Assembly (NCBI GenBank): GCA_023393815.1
Contig: JAEXBU010000084.1
Coordinates: 1 to 54,649 of the forward strand
Source of the DNA: Bacillota bacterium
GTDB taxonomy: Bacteria > Bacillota > Clostridia > Tissierellales > Peptoniphilaceae
Length of the DNA stretch: 54,649 bases
Reading direction: 5' to 3'
The stretch's first letter is position 1, and every line of letters starts with the position of its first letter. A model generated the notes under the pieces. It ran no database searches. It was not told the DNA's origin and saw only the letters and a list, made by a program, of their open reading frames with translations. A program made the translations under genes and the position numbers. Positions 7,288 to 16,528 of this stretch are shown here, piece by piece.

Positions 7288-8988
7288 TTATCCCGCCGTC
7301 GCTTGTTTAACTTCTTCCCCCACCAGGGATTTTTCCCCATGGGTCTTAATGGGATCAAAGGTAAGGCGGGCAATGTTAAAGGCGTGATCGCCGATACGCT
7401 CCAATGTCCCCAAAATATCCACAAAGAGGGAGGTGGCGACCGTCGCTTCTTCGTGTTGGGAAGTCATGCGCCTAAAATGCGAAGCGCGCAGTTCGTATTC
7501 CAGATAGTTTAAATTGTTTTCGTCTTTTTTCATGACTTCGTACAAGTGATGATCGCCGACTTTAAAGACGTTCACCCCGTTGGTGTACATATGGACCAAC
7601 AGATCGTAGATAGACGTTAACTCCGTCATCGCTTCCTCTTGGAACGCTTCCCCGGAATCGTAGATCATTTCAAAATATTCCACCAGGTTTTGAACCAAGT
7701 CGCCGATACGCTCAAAGTTCTTTTGCACTTGCAAGCTCGCCGAGTACTCGTCGGCCAGTTCTTCGGAAAGGGACTGCTTGGAAATTTTCAAAAGGTAACT
7801 TTCGATTTTCGTATCCAGGGAGTTGACCATATCTTCCAGCTGGTTGACTTCGTGGAAATATTTCTTATCTTTCGTCAACAGGTACTGCTTGCTGTCCTCC
7901 AAGGCCTCCAACACGATTTCCGACACCTGCAAAATCGCCGCCTTGGCCTGGGATAGAGCCCCGGCCGGGAAGGTGGTGACCATGGCTTCATCCAGTTGCA
8001 GTTTCCCCAGATCTAAGGACAGTTCGTCGCGACCCGGCATCAATTTTTTCAACACGAAGACGCACTTGGGAATAATGGGTAAAAAGATCACCATGCCCAC
8101 GAAGTTAAAGGTAAAGTGGGCGACCGCGACGGTCATCATGGCGTTTAAGTGAAACTTTTCCGCCACCATGGCGACAAAATGTTCGTAGGGGCCAATAATG
8201 GCCAAAAACAAGACGGACACGCATACGTTAAACAAAAAGTGAAACAAAGACGTGCGCCGCGCGGCGAGACTTCCCCCTACCGACGCTAAAGCCGCCGTCA
8301 CCGTGGTGCCGATGTTGGCACCGAAAACCAAGCCCAAAGCCGCCACCAAGGTAATGGATTTTGTCGCGTAGAGCGTTTGAACGATCCCGACAATGGCCGA
8401 GGAAGATTGGATGACCCCGGTAATCACTGCGCCGATCAAGGCCGCCAAAATCGGTTGGCGACTCAAGCGCACGACGATATTCGAGAAGCCGGGAATGTAC
8501 TGTAATTCCTTTAAGGCGTCGCCCATAATGTTTAAGCCGATAAACAAAAGGCCAAAGCCGACAATAATTTCTCCTAAATAAATTGTCTTTTTCTTCGAGG
8601 CCATAAGGGCCAAAAAGACACCGACGAGCAAAATAAAATAGGCCAAATAATCCAGTTGAAAGCCAATTAAAATCGACGTCACCGTCGTTCCGATGTTGGC
8701 GCCGAGGATAATGGCGATGGCCTGACTGAGCCCCATAAGACCGCTCCGAACCAGGGAGATGGCGATTACCGTCGCCGCCGATGAGGACTGGATCAAGCCC
8801 GTCATAACGATCCCTACGAGAACCGCCATCAACGGGTTGGACGTATACTTTTCGATATAGTCCCGAATCTTCGTTCCGGCAAACTTCGTCAGACTGTCGC
8901 CCATGAGTTTGACGCCGAAGAGAAATAGGCCCAAACCACCGGCAATAAAGTGCCAGTCAATTTGTGACCATGAACTTGCCTCGCCCAT
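7288..8988 (-). CDS. Na/Pi cotransporter family protein with C-terminal PhoU domain
   Basis: A 566-residue membrane protein of the type II Na+-phosphate cotransporter family. The membrane part (residues about 1-320) carries two inverted repeats, each with the signature QSSSA (GLIQSSSAATVIA and GVIQSSSAIVGIV) followed by GANIGTT (ILGANIGTTVTS and VFGANIGTTVTA). The C-terminal 220 or so residues are a cytosolic PhoU-like helical domain (repeats around QVSEIVLEALEDSK and FERIGDLVQNL, ERIGDHAFNIA). Bacterial members import phosphate with Na+ or act in phosphate homeostasis. It is a single gene with its own promoter and terminator. Confidence 0.9.
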   Translation of the reverse strand: MGEASSWSQIDWHFIAGGLGLFLFGVKLMGDSLTKFAGTKIRDYIEKYTSNPLMAVLVGIVMTGLIQSSSAATVIAISLVRSGLMGLSQAIAIILGANIGTTVTSILIGFQLDYLAYFILLVGVFLALMASKKKTIYLGEIIVGFGLLFIGLNIMGDALKELQYIPGFSNIVVRLSRQPILAALIGAVITGVIQSSSAIVGIVQTLYATKSITLVAALGLVFGANIGTTVTAALASVGGSLAARRTSLFHFLFNVCVSVLFLAIIGPYEHFVAMVAEKFHLNAMMTVAVAHFTFNFVGMVIFLPIIPKCVFVLKKLMPGRDELSLDLGKLQLDEAMVTTFPAGALSQAKAAILQVSEIVLEALEDSKQYLLTKDKKYFHEVNQLEDMVNSLDTKIESYLLKISKQSLSEELADEYSASLQVQKNFERIGDLVQNLVEYFEMIYDSGEAFQEEAMTELTSIYDLLVHMYTNGVNVFKVGDHHLYEVMKKDENNLNYLEYELRASHFRRMTSQHEEATVATSLFVDILGTLERIGDHAFNIARLTFDPIKTHGEKSLVGEEVKQATAG

Positions 8989-9031
8989 ACATTCTCCTTC
9001 CGTAAATTTGTTTCATACATGGACCGTTCCT

Positions 9032-9059
9032 ATTATATCAAAAAGTAAAGTACAGGTAA
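9032..9059 (-). promoter_or_regulatory. Promoter of Na/Pi cotransporter
   Basis: Minus strand -35 TTACCT (9059-9054), 16-base spacer, -10 TATAAT (9037-9032). Confidence 0.6.
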
Positions 9060-9133
9060 GGATTATGTAATAAAAAAGCGTTTTTTATTTCCCGGTTCTT
9101 AAAATCGTAGGACATCCCCGGATTTTCAGGCGC

Positions 9134-9177
9134 AAAAAAGCCCCAAAGGTTGGACTTTCATCTCCAACTTTTGGGGC
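9134..9177 (-). terminator. AGCS symporter terminator with conserved loop
   Basis: Arms at 9140-9154 and 9163-9177 (15 bp, one mismatch) with the loop CTTTCATC; on the minus strand it is followed by six Ts (9139-9134). The inner stem and loop recur at 20760-20780; see findings. Confidence 0.85.
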
Positions 9178-9195
9178 ACTAACACTTGCTCTTTT

Positions 9196-10593
9196 TTATT
9201 TCCAATAATCCAGCTTGCTTTCGTCCAAGCCGACGTTTCGGCCGATAAAGTGCGGATCTTTCCCTGCGCGAGACTGTTCTTTATAGTCCTTTAATGCCGC
9301 CAGGGCTTGGTTGCCCAAGAGCAGAATGGCTGGGATGTTAACCAAAACCATCAGGGCCATTAAAAAGTCCGCCACGTTCCAAGCCAGTTCCATTTTCATG
9401 CTGCTTCCCAAGAAGATGAGCAAAATGGCGATGAGCCGGTAGCAGAGCATGAAGGTCTTGGAAGGAGCTTTCTTATTTAAATAATTCAGGCAGCTGTCTA
9501 CGTAATAGAGATTGCCTAAGAGGGTTGTAAAAGCAAAGAGGGTCAGAGACAGGGTGATGAACATATACCCATAGTGTCCGAAGACCGTGGAGAGGGATTC
9601 CTGTACGTAGGCGGCCCCTGCCAGTTCTTCCGTCGCTTCCACGCCCGATGCCATAGCCATAAAAGCGGTGGCGGAGCAGATAACCAGCGTATCTAGGAAG
9701 ACGGAAAACATTTGAACCAACCCTTGTTTTACTGGATGGGATACGTCGGCGGAAGCGGCGGCGTTGGGCGCGGAACCCATCCCAGCTTCGTTGGAGTATA
9801 GCCCCCGCTTGATCCCTTGGACCATGGCGGAACCGGCCAAGCCGCCAAAGATGGCTTGGAAGTTGAAAGCGTCGGAGAAAATGTTCTTAAATACCGTGGG
9901 CATATACGTAATGTTCTTAAAAATCATAAACAAGGCCATGGCCACAAAAATGATCCCCATGAAAGGCACCAACGTGGAGGTGGCTTTAATGATGCGCTTG
10001 CCGCCGCCTAAGATACAGTACCCGGCGACGACGGCGAGACATGCCCCGATGATCCACGTAGTTTTTCCTTCTACGAAAAAGTCGTAGACGCGGAAAGAGT
10101 CGGTCATGTTAAAGGAGGCGAGCATATTAAAGCCTACGGCATAGGTTAAGATCAAAAAGACGGCGAAGAGAACGCCGACAGGCCGGGAGCCCAAAGCGAT
10201 TTCAATGTAGTAACTGGGTCCGCCGTAACTCGCACCGTCTTCCCCGCGGCGTTTGTAAATTTGCGCCAAGGTGGATTCGATAAAGGCGGAAGCGCCGCCG
10301 ATGATGGCGATAAGCCACATCCAAAACACTGCGCCGTAACCGCCGAGGCAAATGGCTTGGGCTACGCCGACGATATTTCCCGTACCTACGCGGGAGGCGG
10401 TGGAGACCATAAGCGCCTGGAAGGAGGACACTTCCCCTTCGTGGGGCTTTTCCTTCAAAACCCGAAGGGACTCACCGAACATAGATAATTGCAAAAAACC
10501 CGTGCGCACGGTAAAGTACAGCCCGGCGCCGATCAAAATAATAATTAGAATAGGGTAATACAAATACCCGTTCACTTTTAGTAAAAGATCCAT
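9196..10593 (-). CDS. AGCS-family Na+:alanine/glycine symporter
   Basis: A 465-residue inner-membrane carrier of the alanine/glycine:cation symporter family, importing small amino acids with Na+. Family marks include the early TGFLQLSMFGESLRVL segment, SSFQALMVSTASRVGTGNIVGVA (substrate and ion site, TM2), GGPSYYIEIALG, and GLYSNEAGMGSAPNAAASA, the most conserved block of the family. About eleven hydrophobic segments are visible. It is monocistronic. Alanine or glycine is the usual substrate; specificity cannot be read directly. It adds to the set of Na+-linked carriers in this window. Confidence 0.92.
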   Translation of the reverse strand: MDLLLKVNGYLYYPILIIILIGAGLYFTVRTGFLQLSMFGESLRVLKEKPHEGEVSSFQALMVSTASRVGTGNIVGVAQAICLGGYGAVFWMWLIAIIGGASAFIESTLAQIYKRRGEDGASYGGPSYYIEIALGSRPVGVLFAVFLILTYAVGFNMLASFNMTDSFRVYDFFVEGKTTWIIGACLAVVAGYCILGGGKRIIKATSTLVPFMGIIFVAMALFMIFKNITYMPTVFKNIFSDAFNFQAIFGGLAGSAMVQGIKRGLYSNEAGMGSAPNAAASADVSHPVKQGLVQMFSVFLDTLVICSATAFMAMASGVEATEELAGAAYVQESLSTVFGHYGYMFITLSLTLFAFTTLLGNLYYVDSCLNYLNKKAPSKTFMLCYRLIAILLIFLGSSMKMELAWNVADFLMALMVLVNIPAILLLGNQALAALKDYKEQSRAGKDPHFIGRNVGLDESKLDYWK

Positions 10594-10619
10594 CTGTCAC
10601 CTCATTTTCTTAACGATAC

Positions 10620-10633
10620 GTACAACGTTTACA
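10620..10633 (-). promoter_or_regulatory. Weak cre-like site upstream of AGCS symporter
   Basis: Minus strand TGTAAACGTTGTAC matches 12 of 14 positions of the CcpA cre consensus, 27 bases before the AGCS start. A chance match is possible. Confidence 0.2.
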
Positions 10634-10752
10634 GTTGTTCACATTTTATCACAACCGACTATATTATAAAACAAGATTCTGCAATATCGCGGTTTTTTCT
10701 GCGTCACTTTACCGTACTGTCTTAAGTCTTTGGCGAATCGTCCGCCGATCGC

Positions 10753-10780
10753 AAAAATATAGCGCCCCCTCGGGCGCATA
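10753..10780 (-). terminator. Terminator of the V/A-ATPase operon
   Basis: Minus strand GCGCCC-GAGG-GGGCGC hairpin (10777-10762), then TATATTTTT (T run 10757-10753). It ends the long ATPase-Nudix operon, 12 bases after the Nudix stop. Confidence 0.8.
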
Positions 10781-10791
10781 TCTCCTATTCG

Positions 10792-11289
10792 TCAGTCCTC
10801 CAATAGGGGCGCGATTTTGTCGAAGTACATTCGAATTCGCTTTTCCATGGGTTCGGCGAAGTCGCCGCTATCGAGCATACCGATCAGCTCCTTTTTCCCC
10901 ACGAATCGATATTCTTCCACTTCGCTTTTTTGCATGGTAATCTTGTCCACCTCTCTCACGAGAAGATAGACTTTGGAAAATTTCCCGTCTTCTTTTAAGA
11001 CACCGAGAAAGGAAAGGTCTCGATCCGTGGCGCGGATACCCACTTCTTCTTTGAGTTCCCTCAGAGCGCCTTCCAAGGGACTTTCCCTTCCTATGACGCT
11101 TCCCATGGTAAACTCCCACTTGTGGGCATAGGTCTTTCCCTTCGCCCGCTTCGTTATCAGAAGCTTGCCCCCGGAGACGACCATGACGCCGGAGACGACG
11201 ATGTATTCCTCCGGATCCAGGGGCTCTTTTCGATCCTTTAGGTAACCCCTATAGCGAAACTCTTCGTCGTATATGCGTCTTAACTCCAC
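10792..11289 (-). CDS. Nudix hydrolase
   Basis: A 165-residue Nudix pyrophosphohydrolase with a perfect box G-x5-E-x7-REL-KEEVG-I (in GSVIGRE and REL-KEE-VGI, residues about 63-85), so Mg2+-dependent catalysis should be intact. The substrate is not readable; the N-terminal YRGYLKDRKEPLDPEEYIVV extension is reminiscent of coenzyme or nucleotide-sugar Nudix enzymes but is not decisive. The start is GTG at 11289 with AAAGGAGG five bases upstream. It follows ATPase subunit D by 11 bases and has no promoter of its own, so it is the last gene of the ATPase operon, an unusual passenger. Confidence 0.88.
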   Translation of the reverse strand: MELRRIYDEEFRYRGYLKDRKEPLDPEEYIVVSGVMVVSGGKLLITKRAKGKTYAHKWEFTMGSVIGRESPLEGALRELKEEVGIRATDRDLSFLGVLKEDGKFSKVYLLVREVDKITMQKSEVEEYRFVGKKELIGMLDSGDFAEPMEKRIRMYFDKIAPLLED

Positions 11290-11300
11290 GTCGGCCTCCT

Positions 11301-11918
11301 TTACTCGCTCACGTTCTTTTTGACGCGCTTCAAGCGGAAGAAATCTTCCCGCTCTTTTTCCTCCAAAATTTCTTCGATTTCTTTTTTTGTCGCCTCATAC
11401 TTGGGAATTTGTATTTTCTCCAGGGCATTGGATCGCTTGACGGTCTTTTTTATTTCCTTGGCCAAGCGATACAAGTCCGTTTCAATTTCCGCAAGCTCGT
11501 AAATCTTTGCCCGCATCGCGTGCATACGAATGTAGGCTTCGTCGAAGGCGAAGTTCGATTCAAACATACTGAAGGTGGTTTGGGGCTTAAATTCCTTGTA
11601 GTGAATCTCCGGAATCTCCACCCCCATGACCGATCGATAGCCGATGTGGTAAGCCTCTTCCGTGGGCATGGACTTGCTCATTTCCACAACCGCTTCCCAC
11701 CCCATAGTCACCGAGGCCATGGTGAGGGCATCGTAGGACTGACGGAAGTGCTCTTCCACTTCTTGTTGAATGGTTTGGGCGCGGGCGTTTAAGCGCATGA
11801 TTTCTCGCATAAGCACAGCCCGCTTTTTATCTAAGAGGCCGTAGCCCTGTCGTGCAAAACTCAGGGCGCTTTTTACTTTAATTAAATTGGCTTTCGTCGC
11901 CGTCACGCGTTTCGACAT
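11301..11918 (-). CDS. ntpD: V/A-type ATPase subunit D (central stalk)
   Basis: A 205-residue, mostly coiled-coil rotor subunit. It begins with the family's VTATKANLIKVKSAL block and ends in a second long helix (ALEKIQIPKYEATKKEIEEILEEKEREDF) that pairs with the first to form the shaft turning inside the A3B3 head. Length is normal. The ATG at 11918 has GAGGTG five bases upstream, and the gap to ntpB is 9 bases. Its place after A and B is conserved across V/A-type operons. Confidence 0.93.
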   Translation of the reverse strand: MSKRVTATKANLIKVKSALSFARQGYGLLDKKRAVLMREIMRLNARAQTIQQEVEEHFRQSYDALTMASVTMGWEAVVEMSKSMPTEEAYHIGYRSVMGVEIPEIHYKEFKPQTTFSMFESNFAFDEAYIRMHAMRAKIYELAEIETDLYRLAKEIKKTVKRSNALEKIQIPKYEATKKEIEEILEEKEREDFFRLKRVKKNVSE

Positions 11919-11927
11919 ACTTCACCT

Positions 11928-13301
11928 CTAGTAGTATTTGTCCAAAATTTTGGGATCCACGCGCACCAAGCTTTCTTTCGGCAAGGTTCTTAAAAGTTCC
12001 CACGCCTTGTCCAAGGTCTCTTGAATGGACGAAGACACGTTAAAGTCCTGGCCGATAAATTCATTTTCGAAGCGACGGCCGAATTCCAAGATCTTTTGAT
12101 CGTTTTCGGACAATTCCTCTTCTCCGATGATCTGCGCCAGAGACCGCACTTCGATACAATGCGAATAAGACGCAAAGAGTTGGGCCGAAACATCGGCGTG
12201 GTCGTCACGGGTATAGTCCGCGCCGATGCCGTCTTTCATTAGACGGGACAGGGAGTCCAAAATATTAATTGGCGGATAGATCCCCTGACCGTGTAAGTCC
12301 CGCGATAGGACGATTTGTCCTTCGGTAATGTAGCCGGTCAAGTCGGGGATCGGGTGGGTAATGTCGTCGGAAGGCATGGTCAAGATAGGGATCAAAGTAA
12401 CCGATCCTTTGACGCCCTTAATCATTCCCGCCCGTTCGTAAATGGCGGCGAGATCCGAATACAAATACCCTGGGTAGCCTTTTCTGGAAGGCACTTCTTG
12501 CCGTTGGGAAGATACTTCCCGCAAACTTTCCCCGTAGCTGGTCATGTCGGTCATAATGACCAGCACGTGTTTGTGCCGTTCAAATGCCAGATATTCCGCT
12601 GCGGTCAGGGCGCATTTCGGGGCGATGATCCGCTCCATAATCGGGTCGTCGGCGTAGTTCATGTAGACGACGACTTTGTCCATTACGCCGGCTTCCATAA
12701 AACTGTCCATAAAGAAGGACGCCACTTCTCTCTTTAAGCCCATGCCGCAAAAGACCACGGCAAAGTCGCCCCCGCCGCTGTCGTTGGCGATATTGGCCTG
12801 GCGAATGATTTGGGCGGCGAGCTCGTTGTGGGGAAGGCCCGCGCCGGAGAAGATCGGAAGCTTTTGACCCCGAATCAAGGTCATGACCGAGTCGATGCCT
12901 CGAATTCCCGTTTGAATGAAATTCCGAGGATATTCCCGCGCCACAGGGTTCATCGGTTGGCCGTTCACATTGTAGAACTTATCCGAATATACGGGACCGC
13001 CCTTGTCGATGGCGCTTCCAATGCCGTTAAAGCGGCGACCTAAAATTTCCGGCGACAGGGGAATCTCAAAGGGTCGGCCCTCGAAGACTACGTGGAGATT
13101 TTCCGTGGAAATTCCCATGGATTCGCCAAAAACTTGCACCGTGGCGGCATCTTCATTAATACCGATGACCCGCCCAACCAGTTCTTCTTTCGTATCCCGA
13201 TTGGTAATGGAGACGATTTCGCCGTATTGTACCCGGTGCAAACCGGACAATTGAATCAGGGAACCTTCGATCGTATCCAGGCGTAAGTACTCTTTCTTCA
13301 C
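11928..13301 (-). CDS. ntpB: V/A-type ATPase subunit B
   Basis: A 457-residue non-catalytic nucleotide-interface subunit of the A3B3 head. It opens MKKEYLRLDTIEGSLIQLSG and contains GIRGIDSVMTLIRGQKLPIFSGAGLPHNELA, where the P-loop of catalytic subunits is replaced by SGAGLPHN, the usual B-type sequence, and DMTSYGESLREVSSQRQEVPSRKGYPGYLYSDLA, a B-subunit hallmark with an arginine reaching the catalytic site. The start is GTG at 13301, three bases after the ntpA stop. Complete and normal. Confidence 0.96.
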   Translation of the reverse strand: MKKEYLRLDTIEGSLIQLSGLHRVQYGEIVSITNRDTKEELVGRVIGINEDAATVQVFGESMGISTENLHVVFEGRPFEIPLSPEILGRRFNGIGSAIDKGGPVYSDKFYNVNGQPMNPVAREYPRNFIQTGIRGIDSVMTLIRGQKLPIFSGAGLPHNELAAQIIRQANIANDSGGGDFAVVFCGMGLKREVASFFMDSFMEAGVMDKVVVYMNYADDPIMERIIAPKCALTAAEYLAFERHKHVLVIMTDMTSYGESLREVSSQRQEVPSRKGYPGYLYSDLAAIYERAGMIKGVKGSVTLIPILTMPSDDITHPIPDLTGYITEGQIVLSRDLHGQGIYPPINILDSLSRLMKDGIGADYTRDDHADVSAQLFASYSHCIEVRSLAQIIGEEELSENDQKILEFGRRFENEFIGQDFNVSSSIQETLDKAWELLRTLPKESLVRVDPKILDKYY

Positions 13302-13304
13302 GTT

Positions 13305-15149
13305 CTACGCCTCCTTTTCCTTTTGCTTTTGTTCCCGCTCTTTTATCTCTTCGATTTCCTCGGCCTCCAAGTCGTTTTCGGCGATCCCGTACTCGATCCG
13401 GATTTCACGGTAGTGCTCTTGGATCGCGTTCATCAAATCCGTAAAGGGCTTTACGTCCTCGTTACCGATGTTGTATTTCATGTTCACGATCTTCGAATAG
13501 AGCGCGTCGTCTTTCACTTCCTCGATGGAGATGCCTTGATCCAACACCGCCTTGCCCTCTTCGTAGAGGGTGTCGATGACTTCCATCATGGAGAATTGTT
13601 TTTCCAGAGGAACGGACTGGTCGATTTCGTTAAAGGCGTTTTGTTGTAGGAAGGCGTCTTTGATCATGCGGGCGACGACTAAGAGGAAGCGTTCCTTGTC
13701 GGGAAGCACGTCTTCGCCGACGAGCATGACGATTTCCTGCAACCGCGCCTCTTCGTTTAAGATGTTCAAAAACTTTTTCCGAAGGCTGGGCAAATCCCCG
13801 TCCAGGCGGTTGTCGTAGTAGTTGGACAAGACGCCTACATAGCCCGAGTAGGAATTGAGCCAGTGAATAGCCGGGTAGTGGCGAGAGTAGGCCAAATCCT
13901 TATCCAGAGCCAAAAAGACGTTGACGAAACGGCGGGTGTTTTCCGTAACCGGTTCGGAGAAGTCGCCCCCGGCCGGAGAGACGGCACCGATCGTCGTAAC
14001 GGATCCGTCCATCCCGCACAGGGCCTTGGCCGATCCGCTCCGTTCGTAAAAAGAGGCGATGCGGCTGGGCAGGTAGGCGGGATAGCCTTCTTCGGCGGGC
14101 ATTTCTTCCAGACGACCGGAGATTTCTCGAAGAGCTTCCGCCCAACGGGATGTGGAATCCGCCATCATGGCCACGTCGTAACCCTGGTCTCGAAAGTATT
14201 CGGCGATGGTCATGCCCGTGTAGATGGACGCTTCCCGCGCCGCTACAGGCATATTCGACGTGTTGGCAATTAAGATGGTTCGCTCCATTAAAGGTTTCCC
14301 CGAGTTCGGATCGATCAGTTTCGGAAAGTCTTCCAGTACTTCCGTCATTTCATTGCCCCGCTCGCCGCAGCCGATGTAGACGATAATGTCCGCGTCGCAA
14401 AACTTGGCGATGGAGTGTTGAGTCATGGTCTTGCCCGTACCGAAACCGCCGGGAATAGCCACGGTGCCGCCCTTCGCAATGGGAAAAAACACGTCCAGTA
14501 CCCGCTGGCCGGTGACCAGCAGTTGATCCACGTCTAAAAATTCCTCCACGGGGCGGGGAATACGCACCGGCCAGCGCTGACTCATGGCCACATCGTGTTC
14601 TTGGCCTAGGGCGTCTTTTACTTTGCAGATGGCCTCCACCACATTGTAGTCGCCGGCTTCGGCAATCCATACTACCTCTCCGGATACGTCCGGAGGAAGG
14701 AGGATGCGGTGGGTAATAATGGCCGTCTCTTCCACGGTGCCTAAAATGGCGCCGGCGGATACACAATCTCCGACGCGCACAGCAGGTTCGAAGAGCCAAC
14801 GCTTTTCCAAATCCAGATTCTCCATGCCGATGCCTTCGGGAATGAAGTTACCGTACTCTTCTTGAATTCGGTTCAGAGGTCGCTCGATACCGTCAAACAT
14901 ATTTCCCAACAGCCCCGGACCCAAGCGCACAGACAGAGGCCCTCCGCTGGAGACAATGGCCTCCTCCCGCATAAGACCTTCGGTTTCTTCGTAAACTTGA
15001 ACCGTACCTTCGTCCCCGTGAATGGCGATGACTTCACCAATGAGCTTCTTTTTCCCCACTTGAACCATTTCCCGCATGGAAAAATCACCCATAGGCTTTC
15101 CGACGACGACGGGACCGTTGATCTTGATGATTTTCGCTTCTTTACTCAT
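13305..15149 (-). CDS. ntpA: V/A-type ATPase catalytic subunit A
   Basis: A 614-residue catalytic subunit that hydrolyses or makes ATP at the A/B interface. The Walker A motif GGFGTGKT is at residues 233-241 (many relatives have GPFGSGKT), followed by DADIIVYIGCGERGNEMTEVLEDFP and the SRWAEALREISGRLEEMPAEEGYP block. The long non-homologous region typical of A subunits (residues about 110-190) is present. The C-terminus is charged (EEIEEIKEREQKQKEKEA). The ATG overlaps the ntpE stop by 8 bases. Whether the complex works as a pump or a synthase cannot be told from sequence. Confidence 0.96.
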   Translation of the reverse strand: MSKEAKIIKINGPVVVGKPMGDFSMREMVQVGKKKLIGEVIAIHGDEGTVQVYEETEGLMREEAIVSSGGPLSVRLGPGLLGNMFDGIERPLNRIQEEYGNFIPEGIGMENLDLEKRWLFEPAVRVGDCVSAGAILGTVEETAIITHRILLPPDVSGEVVWIAEAGDYNVVEAICKVKDALGQEHDVAMSQRWPVRIPRPVEEFLDVDQLLVTGQRVLDVFFPIAKGGTVAIPGGFGTGKTMTQHSIAKFCDADIIVYIGCGERGNEMTEVLEDFPKLIDPNSGKPLMERTILIANTSNMPVAAREASIYTGMTIAEYFRDQGYDVAMMADSTSRWAEALREISGRLEEMPAEEGYPAYLPSRIASFYERSGSAKALCGMDGSVTTIGAVSPAGGDFSEPVTENTRRFVNVFLALDKDLAYSRHYPAIHWLNSYSGYVGVLSNYYDNRLDGDLPSLRKKFLNILNEEARLQEIVMLVGEDVLPDKERFLLVVARMIKDAFLQQNAFNEIDQSVPLEKQFSMMEVIDTLYEEGKAVLDQGISIEEVKDDALYSKIVNMKYNIGNEDVKPFTDLMNAIQEHYREIRIEYGIAENDLEAEEIEEIKEREQKQKEKEA

Positions 15150-15768
15150 GGTCCATCTCCTCCCGGAACAGGCGGTAGAGCAACTTTCCGATGGCGTAGC
15201 GCTTATCCGCGATCAAGGTATGCAGATCGTAATTCAAACTATAGGTCCGCTCCATGTCGCTGATGGTGTGCCCGCCTATGCGGCTGTCGTCCAAGATTTC
15301 CCCGTGTAGAACGATGCCTTCTTTCTCCGCCATGGTCCGAAAGCGATCGAAATATTTGTCCATGTCCGATCGTACCATGGCAAAATAGTACTCTCCGGTA
15401 GGTAAGTCCTTGAAGGATTCCGCTACACGAGCGGCGAGGTCGTCGGCGTATTTATCCGTGCGGGTGTATTCCTCGGCGCGGGCGTGAATGGCCTCGATAA
15501 AATCCTTTTTCAGTTCGTTGATCTTCTTCAACTCCAATACGCGCTCGTTTTCCTTGGCTTTAGCGATCTTTTCGTTTCCGATGATTCGAGCCAAATTGGC
15601 GCGGCGCTGAACGATGTTGTCTTTTTCTTCGTGTAACTGTTTTTCTTTGCGCTCGATTAAGTTTTTCTTTTCCTGTTCCCAGGCTTCTTTGCGCTTTTCT
15701 AAATCCAATAGACGCCGCTTGTAAACGACGTTTTCGAACAATTCCAATTTGCTTTCGACTTGCAGCAT
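15142..15768 (-). CDS. ntpE: V/A-type ATPase subunit E (peripheral stalk)
   Basis: A 208-residue peripheral stalk subunit. The N-terminal half is a long charged coiled coil (LLDLEKRKEAWEQEKKNLIERKEKQLHEEKD) that pairs with subunit H; the C-terminal half is the globular domain that caps subunit B (around GEILDDSRIGGHTISDMERTYSLNYDL, the conserved GG-hinge region). Overlaps ntpA by 8 bases and follows the F subunit by 11. Assignment rests on architecture, conserved GGH and operon position. Confidence 0.88.
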   Translation of the reverse strand: MLQVESKLELFENVVYKRRLLDLEKRKEAWEQEKKNLIERKEKQLHEEKDNIVQRRANLARIIGNEKIAKAKENERVLELKKINELKKDFIEAIHARAEEYTRTDKYADDLAARVAESFKDLPTGEYYFAMVRSDMDKYFDRFRTMAEKEGIVLHGEILDDSRIGGHTISDMERTYSLNYDLHTLIADKRYAIGKLLYRLFREEMDHE

Positions 15769-15779
15769 TTTTTCACCTA

Positions 15780-16088
15780 CTAATCCAGTTTGACCCCGAT
15801 GGCCTCGCGCACGTATTTCATAATGAAATCACCCTCCGTGTAGCCCTCGCGTCCGGGCAATGTGCAGATAAAGGGGCTGCGCTTTTTCTCTTTGACGGCC
15901 AGAACCTTTTCTTCCAAGGCGCGAAAGTCCTTCTCATTTAAAAGGATCATGCCGATGGTTTTGTCTTCCAACACGGCGTCGAAGGCGCGATGGAGGGCTT
16001 CTTCGTCGGCACAAAATACACCTTCGAAACCGCTCATGCGGAGAGCGACGAGAAATTCGTCGTCGCGAGAGATGACCTTGGAGATCAT
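15780..16088 (-). CDS. ntpG: V/A-type ATPase subunit F
   Basis: A 102-residue CheY-like small subunit that binds the central stalk subunit D (called F in archaea, NtpG in Enterococcus). It shows the fold's pattern: MISKVISRDDEFLVALRMSGF, the TIGMILLNEKDF strand, and a C-terminal helix after GDFIMKYVREAIG. Its ATG overlaps the ntpK stop as TAATG. Here it lies between K and E, a different place from the E-C-F order common in archaea and Enterococcus. Confidence 0.88.
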   Translation of the reverse strand: MISKVISRDDEFLVALRMSGFEGVFCADEEALHRAFDAVLEDKTIGMILLNEKDFRALEEKVLAVKEKKRSPFICTLPGREGYTEGDFIMKYVREAIGVKLD

Positions 16089-16507
16089 TACAGTTTGCCC
16101 AGGATCATGATGGAAATGATCAAGCCGTAGATGGCGATCCCTTCGGCCAAACCGACAAAGATCAACGTCTTCCCTAAAATCGAGTCATCTTCACTTACAG
16201 CGCCCAAGGCGGCGGAACCTACGATCCCTACGGCGTAACCCGTACCGATGGTGGCAAGGCCCGTAGACAGGGCCGCGGCCAAAAGGCCCAAGCCGTTTAC
16301 TTCCACAGAGCCGGTAGCTGCGTGAACGACGCCCGGTGCGAGAAGCACATAGGCGGCAAGAACCGTGGGAATAAAAGCGCACAAGTTGGTGCGCATAGCT
16401 TTTTTCAGTTTCACCCGGTCAGAGGATGTGCCCCGTTCCAATAGGACGAAGCCGGCGATAATCGTCGATAAGACGACGAGGGATGCTAAAAATAATATCT
16501 TCTCCAT
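16088..16507 (-). CDS. ntpK: V/A-type ATPase subunit K (membrane rotor proteolipid)
   Basis: A 139-residue c-ring subunit with four hydrophobic helices. The first pair (residues 3-24 and 41-63) lacks a buried acid. The second pair carries the conserved glycine-rich helix GLGLLAAALSTGLATIGTGYAVGIVGSAALG and the ion-binding helix VGLAEGIAIYGLI with the essential carboxylate at E122. One carboxylate per four helices recalls the Na+-pumping E. hirae NtpK, but Na+ versus H+ cannot be settled from this sequence alone. The loop SEDDS between helices 3 and 4 would contact the central stalk. Confidence 0.92.
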   Translation of the reverse strand: MEKILFLASLVVLSTIIAGFVLLERGTSSDRVKLKKAMRTNLCAFIPTVLAAYVLLAPGVVHAATGSVEVNGLGLLAAALSTGLATIGTGYAVGIVGSAALGAVSEDDSILGKTLIFVGLAEGIAIYGLIISIMILGKL

Positions 16508-16528
16508 AATAAATCTCCTTCTCTATGC